Shown here: one piece after another, positions 37,461-44,909 of the stretch | Layout of the letters: every line of letters starts with the position of its first letter | Position numbering within the stretch: position 1 is the first letter of the stretch | Source of the DNA: Vreelandella neptunia | GTDB lineage: Bacteria; Pseudomonadota; Gammaproteobacteria; Pseudomonadales; Halomonadaceae | Direction: 5' to 3' | Length of the DNA stretch: 64,000 nucleotides | Assembly (NCBI RefSeq): GCF_022489065.1 | Contig: NZ_JAKVTW010000013.1 | Coordinates: forward strand, 62,001 to 126,000 | Program-made: the position numbers and the translations under genes | The notes under the pieces: generated by a model | The model's input: the letters and a program-made list of their open reading frames with translations, nothing else | Told to the model about the DNA's origin: nothing | The model's database searches: none

Positions 37461-38846
37461 TCAGAGCGTTGTCACCGTTAGACCATGCTGCTCTGGGTAG
37501 CGCAAAAACCGATTCAGTATGCGGTAGCTATCAACATCAAAGCTTGCAGGGGACTCTGCAAGCGTTTGTGCTTTGTTAAAGCTGGACGAGCTGCCCAGGT
37601 AACACCATTGGCGAACCACATGCCATGCAGGTGCTGTAGCTCCCGCTGAGCGCTCCTCAATAGCAATACTGCCCGGCCACGGCCACACATTGACCTGTAG
37701 CTGCTTGAGCGCTGCCTGTGCCCGCTGGGTATGCTCTGCTATCGTCTCCTGACCATTGCACGCTCCACGGCACTTACCTACCTGATTGGCAAAACAGCGC
37801 CCTTTACCTTTTTCAAGCCCAAGTACTCGCGGGCAGAGCTGCTGTTCTTCGGCAATGCTGCGCAGGGCGTTCTTGGCCTCGCGGGCATTATGAAATAAGC
37901 CATATAGCGTACCGCCTATAGGCTGGCTCAAGGCGCTACCGTTGAGCAGCTCAGGGTGGTCGGCTGCCTCCTCCCAGTGCCAGGTAGTCAACTTACGCTG
38001 CTTGCGTAGCTGCCGGTTCATGATCGGCATTAACGTTTTAACCAGTTGTGCTTCACGTAATTGGGCGCCTAAATCCCCCGCAGTCTCTTCCCACTCAACA
38101 TGCTGTACCTGTTGAGCTAGGCGCATCTCTTTGTCATCTTCGTGATCGCGCTGAAAGTGACCTAACACGCGGCTGCGCAAGTTGATGCTTTTACCTACAT
38201 ACAGAGGTAACCGGTTGTGACCATAAAAAAGATATACGCCGGGGCCGTTAGGTAATCCCTCCAACTGAGCGCTATCCAGATGGGCGGGTAGCGTCCGGTA
38301 GCGGCGTTCATCACCCAACAGGCTCTGCCACGCTTCACCGCTCTGTTCAATCTGCCACGTTTGCCATAGGGACCACAGTGCGTCTACATCGTCGCCAGCA
38401 CGGTGGTGACGGACGGCAGAGATGCCATAGCGGTTAAGCAGGGCTTTGAGATTGTGTTGGCGCTCTTGAGGCGCAATTCGCCTTGATAAGCGCAGCGTGC
38501 ATATCAGCGAGGCCCGATAATCCTGCCCGACTCGCTTGAACTCGTTACGTAAAAAGCTGTAGTCAAAGCGCGCATTGTGGGCCACTAGCTGGCCGTCACT
38601 CAGCCATTCCCGCAGTGACTCGGCTATTTGTGCAAAGCGGGGGGCGTCACTAAGCATATCGTCATGAATCCCGGTGAGCTGGGTGATTTGCGCGGGCACT
38701 TTGCACTCTGGGTAAATTAAGCTGGACCAGCGGTCAACTACTTGGCCGTCTATGACTTTAATGGCCACTATTTCGGTAATTCGGTCACGGGTTGCGCGGG
38801 TGCCCGTGGTCTCTACGTCGGCAAAAATTAACGTTGTTTCGCTCAT
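37461..38846 (-). CDS. Exonuclease domain fused to GIY-YIG nuclease (Cho/UvrC-like)
   Basis: 461 residues. The N-terminal half is a DnaQ-type 3'-5' exonuclease (FADVETTGTRATRDRITEIV; HNARFDYSFLRNEF; HRAGDDVDALW supplying His and Asp). The second half is a GIY-YIG domain (GVYLFYGHNRLPLYVGKSINLRSRV, about residues 208-232) with a UvrC-like tail, including a cysteine cluster CFANQVGKCRGACNG. Known as a conserved gammaproteobacterial fusion; proposed to act in DNA repair together with, or instead of, Cho/UvrC. Both active sites look intact. Confidence 0.88.
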   Translation of the reverse strand: MSETTLIFADVETTGTRATRDRITEIVAIKVIDGQVVDRWSSLIYPECKVPAQITQLTGIHDDMLSDAPRFAQIAESLREWLSDGQLVAHNARFDYSFLRNEFKRVGQDYRASLICTLRLSRRIAPQERQHNLKALLNRYGISAVRHHRAGDDVDALWSLWQTWQIEQSGEAWQSLLGDERRYRTLPAHLDSAQLEGLPNGPGVYLFYGHNRLPLYVGKSINLRSRVLGHFQRDHEDDKEMRLAQQVQHVEWEETAGDLGAQLREAQLVKTLMPIMNRQLRKQRKLTTWHWEEAADHPELLNGSALSQPIGGTLYGLFHNAREAKNALRSIAEEQQLCPRVLGLEKGKGRCFANQVGKCRGACNGQETIAEHTQRAQAALKQLQVNVWPWPGSIAIEERSAGATAPAWHVVRQWCYLGSSSSFNKAQTLAESPASFDVDSYRILNRFLRYPEQHGLTVTTL

Positions 38847-38906
38847 ACGGCGCCATGCTGGTGGTGGAAAAGCAATAAGGTTTATCGGGACATAAGGTTT
38901 ACAGGG

Positions 38907-40043
38907 TTATAAGGCGTGGGGATCTACCGCTAAACGCGATACGGGCAGTTGTGCGCTAGTAACACCGGTTTGTTCTAAATAGGTTTCAAAGGCCGCGTAA
39001 CGGCGGCTATCCAATGCTGCAGGGTTCAGCGCCATCCGACGTAGGATATCCTCCCAGGCGGCGGCATTGATGTCGTTATCGACCACGGGGTGGGCGCTGA
39101 TCAACAGCTCCCAGGCGGCATCGGGGTTATCAATGATCCAGTGGCTCGCCTGTTCAAGGGCAAGCACAAACCGAGACCAGGTATCTGCTCGGCGCGCAAG
39201 CGTATCGCTGTTGGCGAGTACCACTAAGCCATCATTACGAGGAATATCTAATTCATCGAAACGAATGATGTGGGTGTTAATACCTTCGGTTGCCAACTGT
39301 TGAGGAAGGTAGTGGTAAAAACCGTCCGCCACGGCGTCAATTTGACCTTCTCTCATTGCTCGAATCGGATCGAAGTGCAGGTTGATCGGTGGCGTAAAAT
39401 CATCCGTTTGCTGTACCGAGCGAGGCAGTAACCGAGGAATGCTAAGGTCGCGGCCTTCTCCCGTCGTATAACCGTAGTGAAGACCCGCTAAAGTATTTTC
39501 GGTTTCTGGTTGCTCAGCACCCATCACTATCACCGCTGTTAACGATGTTTCGATCAAGGTCGCAATACGTGTAATGGGCGCACCGTTATGGGCATGTAAA
39601 TGAAGCAGCGGCTGGCGGGTTAACGCCAGATCGACTTCACCTGCGGTGAGCAACTTGATAGCAATAGAGGGGTCAGCGGGCGACTGTATCTCTACCTCTA
39701 GCCCCTGGGCCGCATACAGGCCGCGTTCCTGAGCAACCACCAAGGCTGCGTGCTGGGGGCTTAAATACCAATCCAGCATCAGCGTCACGCGCTTCACCGG
39801 CGGTGGTTCAAGAGGCGGTGCCGGGGTGAGCCCCATCGTGGGGGCTTCGTCTTCGCTAACACTTTCCACGGGGCGCCATAATGCATTAGGCACTATAACG
39901 TCTGAATCCAGCGTTAGTGGGGCTGCGTCTTGTGTGGTTTCTACGCGCTCTTCAGTTGCGTGACTGGTTGAACTTAAAAATAATAAAGTGACGAGAAGAC
40001 TTGATAGAACAGGGTGCCAATAGCGTAAGAGGCAACGCAACAT
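38907..40043 (-). CDS. Orphan THI5/NMT1-like ABC substrate-binding protein
   Basis: 378 residues from the ATG at 40043, with GGAG nine bases upstream. N-terminal signal peptide (VLSSLLVTLLFLSSTSHA). The binding domain begins LMLDWYLSPQHAALVVAQERG and continues with GLEVEIQSPADPSIAIKLLTAGEVDLAL, the pattern of ThiY-like pyrimidine/thiamine-precursor binding proteins. No permease or ATPase gene is adjacent, and it is divergent from the antiporter gene. Ligand specificity (HMP, formylaminopyrimidine or another) cannot be settled here. Confidence 0.82.
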   Translation of the reverse strand: MLRCLLRYWHPVLSSLLVTLLFLSSTSHATEERVETTQDAAPLTLDSDVIVPNALWRPVESVSEDEAPTMGLTPAPPLEPPPVKRVTLMLDWYLSPQHAALVVAQERGLYAAQGLEVEIQSPADPSIAIKLLTAGEVDLALTRQPLLHLHAHNGAPITRIATLIETSLTAVIVMGAEQPETENTLAGLHYGYTTGEGRDLSIPRLLPRSVQQTDDFTPPINLHFDPIRAMREGQIDAVADGFYHYLPQQLATEGINTHIIRFDELDIPRNDGLVVLANSDTLARRADTWSRFVLALEQASHWIIDNPDAAWELLISAHPVVDNDINAAAWEDILRRMALNPAALDSRRYAAFETYLEQTGVTSAQLPVSRLAVDPHAL

Positions 40044-40195
40044 AGTCAGTAACTCCAAATGTTGTAACGGCGAAGTGTAGCCGCCTTGGAAAGCTTCTGA
40101 CCAGCCCTTTGACCATAAGGGCGTGCGGAGAAGGCACAGTAAATTCAACGGTTACATGTAATAATAGCGCTGTATTGATGTAGAGACGGAGAGTC

Positions 40196-41902
40196 ATGGA
40201 CGCAATTTATATGTTCTTTTTGGTAGGCGGTTCGCTGATGGCGCTCAGCATTTTGGCCAGCCGTTTATCGTCAATGATGGGGGTCCCGCTGCTGTTGATC
40301 TTCCTCGGGCTAGGTATGCTAGCAGGGGAAGAGGGCGTGTTGGGTGTTGTGTTTGATGACTACTCTATGGCCTTTGCAATTGGCCATCTAGCGCTTGCCA
40401 TGATTTTGTTAGATGGTGGTTTACGTACCCGTCTTAAAACCTTCCGGGTTGGTTTTAAACCCGCACTCTCTCTAGCTACCTTTGGGGTCTTTATCACCAG
40501 CGCCATTGTTGGCGTGATCGCGATGTGGATCTTTGACCTTACCATCGTGCAGGGCCTGCTGGTCGGCGCTATTGTCGGTTCCACCGATGCCGCCGCCGTT
40601 TTCTCCATGCTCAGTGGCCGAGGGGTCAATCTCAATGAGCGGGTAGGGGCGACGCTGGAGATAGAGTCGGGTACTAACGACCCGATGGCCATTTTCCTCA
40701 CCTTGATGCTGGTCGAACTGCTGGTGGGCGATATCGGTGGCCCATTGGAGACCCTGGTATTTTTCATTGCCCAGTTTGGTATTGGCTTGATCATCGGCCT
40801 GGGCGGCGGCTGGCTGAGTGCCAAATTGCTGCGCTGGCTCGATCTAGCGCCGGGCCTTTATGCCATGTTGGCGCTGGCGCTCGGGTTCAGTGTATTCGGC
40901 TTAACCAGCGTACTCGGCGGTAGCGGCTTCTTGGCGATCTATCTTGCCGGGCTGATGATTGGTAACCAACCGGGACGCCACCTAAACTTTATCCTCCCTG
41001 TTCACGATGGCTTGGCATGGCTTAGCCAAATTGGGCTGTTCTTGGTGCTCGGGCTACTGGTTACGCCTAGTGAACTATGGGACGTCGCTTTGCCCGCCGG
41101 ATTGGTGGCGCTGGCGCTTATTTTTATTGCGCGCCCTCTGGCCGTGCTGATCACCATCAAGCCGTTCTTCAAATTCCGCTGGCGGGAAACCTTCTTTATT
41201 GCCTGGGTTGGCTTAAGAGGGGCGGTACCTATCGTGCTTGCCATCTTCCCTGTCATCGGTGGGGTAGAAAATGCCTCGCTCTACTTTAACGTCGCGTTCG
41301 CCGTGGTATTGATGTCGCTGTTGATTCAAGGCGGCTCACTAACGCTAATGGCAAAGTGGTTGAAGGTAGAGGTGCCGGTGGGCACCGTACCTAACCGACG
41401 CGGCCCGCTAGGCATTCTGCCGGAAAACGACTTCGAGCTGTTTGTGTACGGAGTGGAGAACCAGGATCTAGAAGACGTGCCCATTCGGCTACTGCGTTTT
41501 CCTTCTGGCGCATTGATTTCGGCGCTGTTCCGTAACCACACTATGCTACACCCCAAGGGGAGCACGCGGCTGAAGCTAGGCGACGTTATCTGCGTTATCG
41601 GCCGCTCCGAAGACCTGTACTCCCTAAACCGGCTATTCAATGGCGATGCCAAGCTTAAGCAGGAGCGTGCTTTCTTCGGTACCTTTACCCTGGACGGCAG
41701 TGCACAAATGCAGGATATCGCCCAAGCCTATGGCCTGACGCTAAGCCCAGGTGAGCAGAACATGACACTGGCCGAATTCATTGCCCTGCGTGTAGGCGGC
41801 CACCCGGTTATTGGTGACGATGTCGACTGGCATGGCATTCATTGGGTGGTCAGCGATATGGAAGGCGGAAATATTACCCGCGTCGGGTTACGTTTGTACT
41901 AA
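40196..41902 (+). CDS. nhaP2: CPA1-type K+(Na+)/H+ antiporter, NhaP2/CvrA-like
   Basis: 568 residues. The N-terminal antiporter domain has about 12 helices with GAIVGSTDAAAVFSMLSGRGV and the ESGTNDPMAIFLTLM ion site (about residues 155-170). The cytoplasmic C-terminus contains a TrkA-C domain (VPIRLLRFPSGALISALF ... LKLGDVICVIGRSEDLY) and a CorC/HlyC-like end. NhaP2 expels K+ or Na+ in exchange for protons and is regulated through the C-terminal domain. Consistent with a halophile. The tRNA-Ser gene follows 50 bp later. Confidence 0.92.
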   Translation: MDAIYMFFLVGGSLMALSILASRLSSMMGVPLLLIFLGLGMLAGEEGVLGVVFDDYSMAFAIGHLALAMILLDGGLRTRLKTFRVGFKPALSLATFGVFITSAIVGVIAMWIFDLTIVQGLLVGAIVGSTDAAAVFSMLSGRGVNLNERVGATLEIESGTNDPMAIFLTLMLVELLVGDIGGPLETLVFFIAQFGIGLIIGLGGGWLSAKLLRWLDLAPGLYAMLALALGFSVFGLTSVLGGSGFLAIYLAGLMIGNQPGRHLNFILPVHDGLAWLSQIGLFLVLGLLVTPSELWDVALPAGLVALALIFIARPLAVLITIKPFFKFRWRETFFIAWVGLRGAVPIVLAIFPVIGGVENASLYFNVAFAVVLMSLLIQGGSLTLMAKWLKVEVPVGTVPNRRGPLGILPENDFELFVYGVENQDLEDVPIRLLRFPSGALISALFRNHTMLHPKGSTRLKLGDVICVIGRSEDLYSLNRLFNGDAKLKQERAFFGTFTLDGSAQMQDIAQAYGLTLSPGEQNMTLAEFIALRVGGHPVIGDDVDWHGIHWVVSDMEGGNITRVGLRLY

Positions 41903-41908
41903 AAGGCG

Positions 41909-41936
41909 TTGACTTAAAAAGAAAAGCTGCTAGTAT
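41909..41936 (+). promoter_or_regulatory. Promoter of the tRNA-Ser gene
   Basis: TTGACT, 16-bp spacer, TAGTAT, ending 15 bp before the tRNA. Confidence 0.6.
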
Positions 41937-41951
41937 ATGCACCCGTAAGCC

Positions 41952-42042
41952 GGAGGGATGGCAGAGCGGTTGAATGCACCGGTCTTGAAAACCGGCGTAG
42001 GTGAATAACCTACCCAGGGTTCGAATCCCTGTCCCTCCGCCA
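41952..42042 (+). tRNA. tRNA-Ser (anticodon UGA)
   Basis: 91 nt including CCA. Acceptor stem GGAGGGA/TCCCTCC with G73, anticodon stem around CTTGAAA (anticodon TGA, reads UCA), a long class II variable arm, and TTCGAATC in the T arm. The encoded CCA is present. The AT-rich foreign island begins directly downstream, so its 3' end is the likely integration site. Confidence 0.96.
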
Positions 42043-42048
42043 ATTTTT

Positions 42049-42085
42049 AAAAAGCCCCGTAAATCAACAGTTTACGGGGCTTTTT
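42049..42085 (+). terminator. Terminator after tRNA-Ser
   Basis: Perfect stem AAAAAGCCCCGTAAA/TTTACGGGGCTTTTT with loop TCAACAG and a following T-rich run. Confidence 0.92.
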
Positions 42086-42462
42086 CTTTTTCTATTTGTC
42101 CCAATCATTTGTCCCAAAATTTCACCCCCTTTTGCCTTCAAAATATCAATTCTAAGCCGTTTTCTAGCTAGACCTGCCCCTTTCCTACCATCTACCCACA
42201 AAACCGCTTATAGAGCCTAATAGAGCTTCCCCGTATGTATCACCCTGTAGGTATCACCCTGTAGGTATCACCCTGTAGGTATCACCCTGTATACCCCATA
42301 TTCAATATCTAGGGGCGAAGCCCCGCATAGCTTCAAACGAAGCCGAAAATTCCATAACCATGATGGTTCAAAATAGGCCACAAATAGCTATGCAATAATA
42401 GCTTCTATATATTTACATAATTTTGATAACTATTTTTTTATATTGACAATAGCAATTTAATC
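42086..42462. other. Non-coding left edge of the island
   Basis: Transition from core to AT-rich DNA with no gene. It holds a pair of ATTTGTCCCA boxes (42094-42103, 42107-42116), a 14-bp tandem repeat, and a diverged copy of the dispersed intergenic repeat near 42298-42325. A junction-proximal region of this type could carry integrase or excisionase binding sites, but no recombinase gene is visible. Confidence 0.5.
42237..42290. repeat. Four tandem copies of a 14-bp repeat
   Basis: GTATCACCCTGTAG in perfect head-to-tail copies at 42237, 42251 and 42265, with a fourth, two bases shorter, at 42279. Located 195 bp after the tRNA. Confidence 0.95.
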
Positions 42463-42491
42463 AAGACTTTTTAAATTATTTGTGATATAAT
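42463..42491 (+). promoter_or_regulatory. Island-type promoter 1
   Basis: AAGACT, 17 bp, TATAAT with TG extension (TGATATAAT). Serves the secreted protein gene at 42525, which has GGGAGA upstream of its ATG. Confidence 0.75.
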
Positions 42492-42524
42492 TATATATAA
42501 CAATAAGAACAAGGGAGAATAACA

Positions 42525-43391
42525 ATGAAAAAAACTACAATATTAACAATGCTTGGTTCAACAATGATTACTGGAACTACATTTGCTAATCCTGAAATAC
42601 CGAATTACAAGCCTACTACAGTGAATCAGGTTGGCAGGTATGTTGATCACAATAAAGGTGATACATACGTTAATCCTAGCTTGCTTAAATCAATTTCATT
42701 AGCAAGAAAAAATCTTCAATCATTAAAATTATTTGAAGATGATATTACTGAAGATATGGGGCATGTAATTATTTACGGAAATAAACTTAAAAATGTAAAT
42801 GAATTCTATGGAACAAAAAATATCCACGGAAGCCTGATAATGCATGATAATGAAATTGAAAACCTTGATGGTTTCCAGCAGGTAGAAAATATAGGTGGAG
42901 GATTACACCTATATGATAATAATTTAGAATGTAACATAGATGGTTTACTGAATGTAGAAACCATCGGTAGCGATGTAATTATAACGGATAGTGCTTTTAG
43001 AAAATGTAATGAAGTAGATATGAGAGGGTTTCAGAAATTGAAGTCTGTAAATAATGGTTTAAATTTAAGTGGAATCAAAATTAAATCTTCAGTGAAATGG
43101 ATGATTGAAAGAGTCACAGGAATTTTAGAGCTTTCAAATACTGGCTTAACTAACACTAACTTATTGCAAGAATTGAAGTATGCTGGCGATATCAATTTAA
43201 GGGGTAATAATTTAAACGATATAAGTAGTCTACATGAAGCTGAAGTAGAAGGGCATATTTTAATAGATAAAGCAGTTCTTAATAACCCACACTTTAGAGG
43301 GCTAAGATCGTCCGCTAAGCTTTGCCAAACAGGACAAGCTAAACACTTCCACCCCAATGGAATAAGTCAAAAAGAAGCTTGTAATTTATAA
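42525..43391 (+). CDS. Secreted leucine-rich repeat-like protein
   Basis: 288 residues with a signal peptide (basic MKKTT, hydrophobic core, cleavage near TTFA-NPE, residue 22). The mature part shows repeating segments of about 20-25 residues built on N-x-L/I patterns (VIIYGNKLKNVNEF, LIMHDNEIENLDGF, LHLYDNNLE, INLRGNNLNDISSL), like leucine-rich or receptor-L-type solenoids. It is exported to the periplasm or beyond, so binding to a surface or a partner is plausible. No enzyme motif. Two to three C-terminal cysteines. Function unknown. Confidence 0.7.
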   Translation: MKKTTILTMLGSTMITGTTFANPEIPNYKPTTVNQVGRYVDHNKGDTYVNPSLLKSISLARKNLQSLKLFEDDITEDMGHVIIYGNKLKNVNEFYGTKNIHGSLIMHDNEIENLDGFQQVENIGGGLHLYDNNLECNIDGLLNVETIGSDVIITDSAFRKCNEVDMRGFQKLKSVNNGLNLSGIKIKSSVKWMIERVTGILELSNTGLTNTNLLQELKYAGDINLRGNNLNDISSLHEAEVEGHILIDKAVLNNPHFRGLRSSAKLCQTGQAKHFHPNGISQKEACNL

Positions 43392-43397
43392 ATGCAT

Positions 43398-43427
43398 AAA
43401 AAGTTGAGCAATTGCTCAACTTTTTTT
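43398..43427 (+). terminator. Terminator after the secreted repeat protein gene
   Basis: Palindrome AAAAAGTTGAGCA/ATTGCTCAACTTTTT followed by T-run. Confidence 0.88.
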
Positions 43428-43619
43428 ATCGCTCTTTGAGCTTGGGTATTGAGATAAGAAATACTGGTTTTCACATATAATATATCAAAGCCATCCTATC
43501 AGTTGTCAATAACTAGATCGAAGTAATAAAATAAGTAAATGAAGGTAAAATAAATAAAGTATTTTCAAATAAATCCATATTTATAGGATAACTGCTTAAT
43601 ATAAAAAATGCACTAAAAC

Positions 43620-43648
43620 TTGACTTTTCAAATCATTTGTGATATAAT
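43620..43648 (+). promoter_or_regulatory. Island-type promoter 2
   Basis: TTGACT, 17 bp, TATAAT with the same TTTGTGA upstream context. Precedes the gene at 43686. Confidence 0.8.
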
Positions 43649-43685
43649 TATAGAATGAAGAAAAATAATAATAAGGGGAAAGAGT

Positions 43686-44039
43686 ATGAATATTAAAGTT
43701 AGAGTATTAGGGGCGATAGTTGTTTCAGTAATAGGTGGTTTAGTCGTAGCTAGCGAACAAGAAGTTATGACACCAGAAGAATATTGCAATACTTATTTTA
43801 ATTCTACTGTAATTATGGAATTAAGACAAGAAAGTATAAAGAGTCAAAAGAGTGAAGTAAGTATAATTTCAAAGTCTCACTATAATAATAGAGATATTGA
43901 GTTAGTTAATACTCTAGTAGAAGAAGCTTTTAGATTTCCTTACACAAATGACTACTCAATGAAGAACAAATTTAAGAAAGAATTTAAACAGCTAAGCATT
44001 AAAAACTGTTTAGATTATAAGAAGGATAAAGCCATCTAG
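43686..44039 (+). CDS. Small secreted protein, unknown function
   Basis: 117 residues. An N-terminal signal-like segment (VRVLGAIVVSVIGGLVVAS) directs export. The mature part has two cysteines (EEYCNTYF and IKNCLDYK), which could form one disulfide, and a helical charged middle. AAGGGGAAAGAGT supplies the ribosome site. It may be distantly related in plan to the protein at 56726-57121 (same size, signal, two cysteines). No family recognised. Confidence 0.62.
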   Translation: MNIKVRVLGAIVVSVIGGLVVASEQEVMTPEEYCNTYFNSTVIMELRQESIKSQKSEVSIISKSHYNNRDIELVNTLVEEAFRFPYTNDYSMKNKFKKEFKQLSIKNCLDYKKDKAI

Positions 44040-44056
44040 GCTGGGAGGATACAAAA

Positions 44057-44146
44057 ATGAATTATATAAAAGCACTATTTCCAATTGGTTTAGCATTAGG
44101 ATGGGTCGTTTTTCTAGGGTTTATTTATGCTAACTATGTAGTTTAA
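44057..44146 (+). CDS. 29-residue membrane peptide
   Basis: MNYIKALF start with GGGAGGA seven bases upstream of the ATG. Nearly the whole peptide is one hydrophobic helix ending IYANYVV. It follows the secreted protein gene by 17 bp, in the same transcription unit. Single-helix peptides of this size are often subunits or regulators of membrane complexes; no specific assignment. Confidence 0.5.
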   Translation: MNYIKALFPIGLALGWVVFLGFIYANYVV

Positions 44147-44210
44147 GATAATAGTAGAGCAATTAAGCCAACCGACAGCTTGATTTGTAGTCAGGCAAAA
44201 AAGCAGTGCT

Positions 44211-44221
44211 TGTGATATAAT
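44211..44221 (+). promoter_or_regulatory. Island-type promoter 3
   Basis: TGTGATATAAT extended -10 without an obvious -35; precedes the repeat-protein gene at 44268. Confidence 0.6.
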
Positions 44222-44267
44222 AACAAGGGATAGTATAAATAAAAAACAATAATAAAAGGAGAATTAT

Positions 44268-44795
44268 ATGTTAAATAAAAAAAGAGAAAAATTTACTGTT
44301 GATGGAGTAGGTGAAATTAACAGTATAGAAGAAATGTCGAAGAAATCAGGCTACTCTATTAAGTACGTGCTTCTTCAAAGAGGGAAGGGAGCTACCGATG
44401 AAGAAATTTATCACGGTATTAAATCAGACTTTATTTGTGATGATGTTGTTTATAAAAACCCCGCAGAGTTCAAAAGGGCTTACGGCATAACAATAGGTAA
44501 TCATGCAGTCGTATATAGATTGCAGAAGGGTGCTTCCCTAGAAGAGTTAGTTGATCAGGCTAGGGGAATAGCAGAGCCGAGCTACTATATTTTAACTAAC
44601 AATGGAAGGAAAGTAGTTCTTGATGGTGTTGAATATGACAATACAACAAAAGCATATGAAGCTAAAAAAGATGATCCGAGAGTCACAGACTCATTTGGAA
44701 CAATTAAACAAAGAAAGTTAATATACCTGTGGAGTGACGAAAAAGCATTCTTTGGTAAAGATTATAACAAAGAAGAATATTTTAGTAAGAATTAA
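44268..44795 (+). CDS. NUMOD-like repeat protein A
   Basis: 175 residues, no signal peptide. It contains repeated units of about 45-50 residues: a short beta hairpin (FTVDGVGEINSIEEM; FICDDVVYKNPAEFKRAYG; VVLDGVEYDNTTKAYEAKK) followed by a small helix-turn-helix-like stretch with Y/R and a G-x-S/T-x-EE ending. This is the layout of NUMOD1-like modules found as DNA-binding repeats in homing endonucleases and some regulators, but no nuclease domain is attached. Three relatives lie at 49206, 53575 and 56107. DNA binding and regulation are inferred. AAAAGGAG ribosome site. Confidence 0.6.
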   Translation: MLNKKREKFTVDGVGEINSIEEMSKKSGYSIKYVLLQRGKGATDEEIYHGIKSDFICDDVVYKNPAEFKRAYGITIGNHAVVYRLQKGASLEELVDQARGIAEPSYYILTNNGRKVVLDGVEYDNTTKAYEAKKDDPRVTDSFGTIKQRKLIYLWSDEKAFFGKDYNKEEYFSKN

Positions 44796-44873
44796 AAGCA
44801 TATCGCTATCGCTCAGTTATTGAGCAAGGAGGTATTGGAATATCAATAGCTAAAGGAACAGCTATAACGTAAT

Positions 44874-44884
44874 TGTGATATAAT
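44874..44884 (+). promoter_or_regulatory. Island-type promoter 4
   Basis: TGTGATATAAT extended -10, weak -35; precedes the gene at 44910. Confidence 0.6.
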
Positions 44885-44909
44885 AAAAAGAATAACAAAG
44901 GAGAGTTTT

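Noticed and set aside
42237-42290. A CRISPR array
   Set aside because: The units are directly adjacent with no spacers, only 14 bp long, and no cas gene is present.
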